Shown here in pieces: positions 29,073-32,621 of a stretch of 32,621 bases of DNA. Source of the stretch: Streptomyces durocortorensis (lineage in GTDB: Bacteria > Actinomycetota > Actinomycetes > Streptomycetales > Streptomycetaceae). The stretch covers positions 3,369-35,989 of the forward strand of contig NZ_JAFEUF010000052.1 of the NCBI RefSeq assembly GCF_016901035.1. The letters run 5' to 3'. The position numbers and the translations under genes are program-made. The stretch's first letter is position 1. The number at the start of each line of letters is the position of its first letter. Under the pieces are notes generated by a model. It was not told the DNA's origin and ran no database searches. It was given only the letters and a program-made list of their open reading frames with translations.

Positions 29073-30500
29073 TCAGTGGTGAAAGGCCGTCGGGGCCGAC
29101 CGGTCATGGCTCAACGGATGCTTCTGCGACCGCAGTTCGGGCAGCAGCGACTTCAGGTCCTCGATCAGCAGCTCGGCCAGGTCGGAGGAGAACCCGTTGC
29201 GGCACACCACCCGCAGCACCGACAGGTCCTGCCGGTTGGCGGGGAAGGTGTACGCGGGCACCAGCCAGCCGCGCTCCCGCAGCCGGCGCGACACGTCGAA
29301 CACGTCGTACGCGTGGACGTCGGCGGTCGTCGTGAACGCGAACACCGGCAACTCGTCGCCCCGGGTGAGCAATCGGAAGTCCCCGAGGTCCTCCACCGCA
29401 CGCGCCAGTGAGCAGGCCACGTCCCGGGAGGCCTGCTGGACCGCCCGGTAACCGTCGTGCCCGAGGCGCAGGAACGTGTAGTACTGCGCGACCACCTGCG
29501 CCCCGGGCCGGGAGAAGTTCAGCGCGAACGTCGGCATGTCGCCGCCCAGGTAGTTGACCCGGAAGACCAGCTCCTCCGGCAGATCGTCCGCCGTACGCCA
29601 CAGCGCCCAGCCGACCCCCGGGTAGACGAGGCCGTACTTGTGCCCCGAGGTGTTGATCGACGACACCCGCGGCAGCCGGAAGTCCCACACCAGCTCCGGG
29701 TCGAGGAAGGGCGCCACCATCGCGCCGGACGCCCCGTCCACATGGACCGGGATGTCGAGGCCGGTGCGCTCCTGGAGGGCGTCCAGGGCCGCGCAGAGGT
29801 CGGCGATCGGCTCGTAGGAGCCGTCGAAGGTGGAGCCGAGTACGCCGACGACCCCGATGGTGTTCTCGTCGCACAGCTCGGCGGCGGCCGCCGGGTCCAG
29901 GTGGAACCGCTCGCCCTCCATCGGGACGAGCCGTGCCTCCACCTCCCAGAAGTTGCAGAACTTCTCCCAGCAGACCTGCACGTTGACGCCCATCACCAGA
30001 TTGGGCCGCGCCGTCGCCGGATAGCGGTCCGCGTTCCGCCGCGCCCAGCGCCGCTTCAGGGCGAGCCCCGCGAGCATGCACGCCTCGCTCGACCCGGTGG
30101 TCGAACACCCCACGGTCGACCGCGGATCGGGGGCGTTCCACAGGTCGGCGAGCATCGCCACACAGCGCCGCTCCAGCTCGGCGGTGCGCGGGTACTCGTC
30201 CTTGTCGATCATGTTCTTGTCCCGGCACTCGCCCATCAGGACGCCGGCCTGCGGCTCCATCCAGGTGGTGACGAACGTGGCCAGGTTGAGCCGGGAGTTG
30301 CCGTCGAGCATCAGCTCGTCATGGACCAGCCGGTACGCGGTGAGCGGCGGCAGCGGCCCGTCCGGCAGCCGGTGCCGGGGCGGCGCGGTGTTCATCGCGG
30401 CCGTCGGGTCCGCCTCGCCGAAGAACGGGTTCAGGGCGAGCCTGCGCCGCTCGTCGGAGGGTTCGTCCTGCTCCGGGTGGGCACCGCGGTGGAGCGGCAT
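29073..30500 (-). CDS. gadB: Glutamate decarboxylase
   Basis: A 475-residue PLP enzyme that converts glutamate to GABA and CO2 while consuming a proton. PLP-binding Lys288 lies in SSINTSGHKYGLVYPGVGW. Other family marks are FVTTWMEPQAGVLMGECRDKNMIDKDEYP (about 75-103), STTGSSEACMLAGLALKRRW, VHVDGASGAMVAPF with the PLP-pairing Asp, and NYLGGDMPTFALNFSRPGAQVVAQYY. The length fits bacterial GadA/B. The C terminus is long (KHPLSHDRSAPTAFHH) and may close the active site at neutral pH as in E. coli. The ATG has a GAAGGG ribosome-binding site. It lies 55 bp after wrbA on the same strand, so co-transcription is likely. No glutamate/GABA antiporter gene is visible in this window. Confidence 0.97.
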   Translation of the reverse strand: MPLHRGAHPEQDEPSDERRRLALNPFFGEADPTAAMNTAPPRHRLPDGPLPPLTAYRLVHDELMLDGNSRLNLATFVTTWMEPQAGVLMGECRDKNMIDKDEYPRTAELERRCVAMLADLWNAPDPRSTVGCSTTGSSEACMLAGLALKRRWARRNADRYPATARPNLVMGVNVQVCWEKFCNFWEVEARLVPMEGERFHLDPAAAAELCDENTIGVVGVLGSTFDGSYEPIADLCAALDALQERTGLDIPVHVDGASGAMVAPFLDPELVWDFRLPRVSSINTSGHKYGLVYPGVGWALWRTADDLPEELVFRVNYLGGDMPTFALNFSRPGAQVVAQYYTFLRLGHDGYRAVQQASRDVACSLARAVEDLGDFRLLTRGDELPVFAFTTTADVHAYDVFDVSRRLRERGWLVPAYTFPANRQDLSVLRVVCRNGFSSDLAELLIEDLKSLLPELRSQKHPLSHDRSAPTAFHH

Positions 30501-30555
30501 GGTGGGGGAGGCCCTTCTCTCGGACGGCGGGGTCGGTGCGCGTCGCTGTGCGGGG

Positions 30556-31179
30556 TCAGTTCTCGGCGGCCAGGCCCGCCTTGATGGCCCGGGTGAACTT
30601 CACGACCCGCTCGGCCTGCACGCGTGCGGCGGTCAGGGTCTGCTCGCCGACCGGGATGTCGCCCTGCCCGGCGACGTGGGAGGTGCCGTACGGGTTGCCG
30701 TCGACGAACTTCGTGGGGTCGGTGTACCCGGGGGTGACGAGGATCCCGCCGAAGTGGTGGATCGTGTTGTACAGCGCGAGCAGCGTGGACTCCTGGCCGC
30801 CGTGGGCGGTGGCGCTGGAGGTGAAGCCGCTGTAGACCTTGTCGGCGAGCTGCCCCGCCTGCCACATGCCGCCCAGCGTGTCGATGAACTGCTTGAGCTG
30901 GGCGGTGACGTTCCCGTACCGGGTCGGCGAACCGAAGATCACCGCGTCCGCCCACGCCATGTCGTCCGGCGAGACCTCGGGGATGTCCGCGGTCGCGCGG
31001 GCGTTCTCGGCCCAGGCGGGGTTGGAGTCGATGGCCGCCTGCGGGGCCAGCTCCGCCGCCCGCCGCAGCCGCACCTGCGCCCCGGCCCGCTCCGCGTCCT
31101 CGGCCATCGCCTTCGCGATCGTGGCGACGGTGCCGGTGGAGGAGTAGTAGACGACGGCGACGTTGACGGGCGTGGGCAT
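30556..31179 (-). CDS. wrbA: NAD(P)H:quinone oxidoreductase WrbA type
   Basis: A 207-residue flavodoxin-fold enzyme using FMN to reduce quinones by two electrons, limiting semiquinone formation. The FMN phosphate loop is VYYSSTGTVATIA (about 10-22). The SPTRYGNVTAQLKQFIDTLGGMW segment (about 84-106) and the TSSATAHGGQESTLLALYNTIHHFGGILVTPGY segment (about 120-152) are characteristic of WrbA. The protein is cytoplasmic. ACGGAGGTCTCC before the ATG is a strong ribosome-binding site, and a TATCGT -10-like sequence lies about 60 nt upstream. It precedes gadB on the same strand and may form a two-gene stress operon with it. Confidence 0.95.
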   Translation of the reverse strand: MPTPVNVAVVYYSSTGTVATIAKAMAEDAERAGAQVRLRRAAELAPQAAIDSNPAWAENARATADIPEVSPDDMAWADAVIFGSPTRYGNVTAQLKQFIDTLGGMWQAGQLADKVYSGFTSSATAHGGQESTLLALYNTIHHFGGILVTPGYTDPTKFVDGNPYGTSHVAGQGDIPVGEQTLTAARVQAERVVKFTRAIKAGLAAEN

Positions 31180-31361
31180 GGGGAGACCTCCGTCGGAACT
31201 TTCAGGACAAAGTGGTGTGAAACCGCACGAAGGAGACGATACGGAGGTTCAGCGGGTCCGGCGCGCCGGACAGGGCCTTCTCCGTGACCGGGTACGCCGC
31301 CCGCTTGCCGCGGCGGATGCGTGCGCCGCCCGTCCACGCGGCCGGCGCGTACGTCGCCCGC
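31180..31361. promoter_or_regulatory. Intergenic region upstream of wrbA
   Basis: The 182 bp between the ClC-type gene and wrbA, both on the minus strand, hold no credible gene. The wrbA-proximal 60 bp are relatively A/T-rich and contain the wrbA ribosome-binding site and a TATCGT -10-like hexamer. The remainder is G/C-rich and shows no repeat I could recognise. Confidence 0.5.
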
Positions 31362-32621
31362 TCACCGCAGCGCCTTCCCGTCCCCGTCCAGCTGCATCTG
31401 GGCCCGCCCGGTGACCAGCAGCCAGGCGGGCAGGGTGGCCGCGCACAGCAACGGCAGCACAGACGCGTCGCTGACCAGTACCGCCGCGGTGAACAGGCTC
31501 ACCCACCCCTGCCGGGTGACGGCGAGCAGTACGCCCAGCACCGCACAGGACACCGCCAGCGACAGCGGTACCGCGTCGACCAGGGCGTGGGCGCAGAGCC
31601 CGAGCGACACCCCCGCGAAGACCGCCGGGAAGATCCGCCCGCCCCGGAATCCGCAGGACGCCGCGATCACCAGGGCGGCCATCTTCACCGCCGCCATCCC
31701 CGCGAACTCCCCGGCCGACCACCCGTCCGGATCCCCCGCGATCACCTTCACCTCGTCGAGCCCCTTGAACAGGGTGAGATGGCCGCCCAGCGCGCCGAGC
31801 AGCCCCAGTGCCAGCCCGCCCGCCGTCAGGGCGAGCACCGGATGCCGCAGCGCCGTGAAGACCCGGTGCGCCACCGGGAACGCGTACACCGCGAGCAGCC
31901 CGAGAAGCGCGCCCGCCGAGGCGATCAGCAGGGCGGAGAGCAGATCGCCCCAGTGCGGTCCGGTGTACGCGGGGAGGGACAGGTCGAAGCTGGGCTCCGC
32001 GATCAGCGACATGGTCAGCGCCCCCGCCGTGCCGGCCGCGAGCGGGGCGAACAGCCGGTCCCAGAACGCCCCGGGGCCCGGCTGCGAGGCCAGTACCTCG
32101 GAGAGGATCAGCGCGGCGGCCACCGGGGTGCCGAAGAGCGCCCCGACCGTCCCGGCCGCCGCGAGCGCCACCCACAGCTCGCCGGGCGCGCCGGGCGCGA
32201 ACCGCCGGCCGAGCCAGAAGGCCAGCGCGATGTTGGCCGCGGTGATCGGGTTCTCCGGCCCGAGGCTCACCCCGCCCGCCAGCGCCAGTGCGGTCACCAG
32301 GAGCAGCCCGGGCACGATGCCGGGCCGCATCGGGGCGTCGACCAGTCCGGTGGTGGCCGGATCCGGCCCTCCGTGGCCGGGGACGGCCCGCAGGACGAGC
32401 CCCACCGCGAGGCCGGTCGCGGTGAGCATCACGACCATCCACACCGAGGAGAACCGCCCCACCCCGAGCGTGTCGGGCAGGGTCTCCCAGAGCACGTCCT
32501 GGAGCCGCTCGGCCAGCACGCTCACCCCGGGCAGGATCAGCGCGCAGACGACGCCGACGACGATCGCGGGCAGGACGAGCGGCAGAAGCCGCCGGGCCGG
32601 GGCGGCGGGAGGGTGCGGGGG
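31362..32621 (-). CDS. ClC-family ion transporter, 5' end beyond the window
   Basis: An integral membrane protein of the chloride channel/transporter family; 420 codons including the stop are in view, and the frame is still open at the window edge. In-frame sequence upstream of GTG 32525 encodes a hydrophobic span (LLPLVLPAIVVGVVCALIL), so the true start lies further out. Family marks are GHGGPDPATTGL (selectivity-filter region like GSGIP), SLGPENPITAANIALAF (like GREGP) and GTPVAAALILSEV (like the helix with the internal proton Glu). Both the gating Glu and the internal Glu of H+/Cl- antiporters have counterparts, suggesting exchange rather than a channel. It is followed by wrbA and gadB on the same strand. 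Confidence 0.85.
   Translation of the reverse strand, partial: PPHPPAAPARRLLPLVLPAIVVGVVCALILPGVSVLAERLQDVLWETLPDTLGVGRFSSVWMVVMLTATGLAVGLVLRAVPGHGGPDPATTGLVDAPMRPGIVPGLLLVTALALAGGVSLGPENPITAANIALAFWLGRRFAPGAPGELWVALAAAGTVGALFGTPVAAALILSEVLASQPGPGAFWDRLFAPLAAGTAGALTMSLIAEPSFDLSLPAYTGPHWGDLLSALLIASAGALLGLLAVYAFPVAHRVFTALRHPVLALTAGGLALGLLGALGGHLTLFKGLDEVKVIAGDPDGWSAGEFAGMAAVKMAALVIAASCGFRGGRIFPAVFAGVSLGLCAHALVDAVPLSLAVSCAVLGVLLAVTRQGWVSLFTAAVLVSDASVLPLLCAATLPAWLLVTGRAQMQLDGDGKALR

Noticed and set aside
31163..31414. Small plus-strand open frame between wrbA and the ClC-type gene
   Set aside because: Arg/Ala-rich with no ribosome-binding site, and it overlaps both flanking minus-strand genes.

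Overview
This is a high-GC window with strong third-position G/C bias, GTG starts and many long antisense shadow frames. The gene content is that of Streptomyces: TerD, a GAF-PAS-GGDEF cyclase like CdgB, nagK-nagA with a DasR-type operator, streptogrisin C, and a DUF397/ATPase/XRE trio of the whiJ type. The left third matches my recollection of gene order around S. coelicolor SCO4277-SCO4286 (from memory, not checked). Thirty protein genes are called. I see no rRNA, tRNA, CRISPR array, insertion sequence or biosynthetic cluster core. The first ~84 bases are nearly pure G/C runs and look like a contig edge. The right edge cuts the last gene.

Region by region. 0.1-5.1 kb: terD, the ribosome-rescue hydrolase arfB, a flavin reductase, the diguanylate cyclase cdgB with palindromes and a BldD-like box upstream, and a one-pass membrane protein with a carbohydrate-binding-like outer domain. 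5.1-10.3 kb: amino-sugar block with a PfkB sugar kinase, nagA and nagK (translationally coupled, dre operator upstream), a divergent orphan sugar-binding lipoprotein with a second dre-like site, and a small DUF3263 protein. 10.4-13.6 kb: an APH-fold kinase, then two consecutive secreted proteins, streptogrisin C and an intradiol dioxygenase, each ending in the same type of chitin-binding module. 13.7-19.4 kb: a PolA-like polymerase that seems to have lost its proofreading residues, a DUF2786 protein behind three 15-bp repeats, a FUSC membrane protein and a lipoprotein.

19.5-21.7 kb: a whiJ-type trio (DUF397 protein, RsbW-like ATPase, XRE/DUF5753 regulator). A perfect 19-bp sequence occurs in opposite orientation upstream of the DUF397 gene and of the convergent ATPase gene, a likely shared operator and the strongest unexplained signal here. 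21.7-28.2 kb: an aldehyde dehydrogenase with Ser at the catalytic Cys position, a GlxA/AraC-type regulator, an MFS transporter, and a PadR regulator with a DrrAB-type ABC exporter, carrying three matching operator-like palindromes. 28.2-32.6 kb, all on the minus strand: EcsC-like protein, glutamate decarboxylase, WrbA and a truncated ClC-type transporter. The decarboxylase and ClC antiporter together recall the acid-resistance pairing of enterobacteria.

Gene functions are read from motifs and family knowledge; no database search was run. Start codons were chosen from ribosome-binding sites, -10 elements and expected family N termini, and alternatives are noted.
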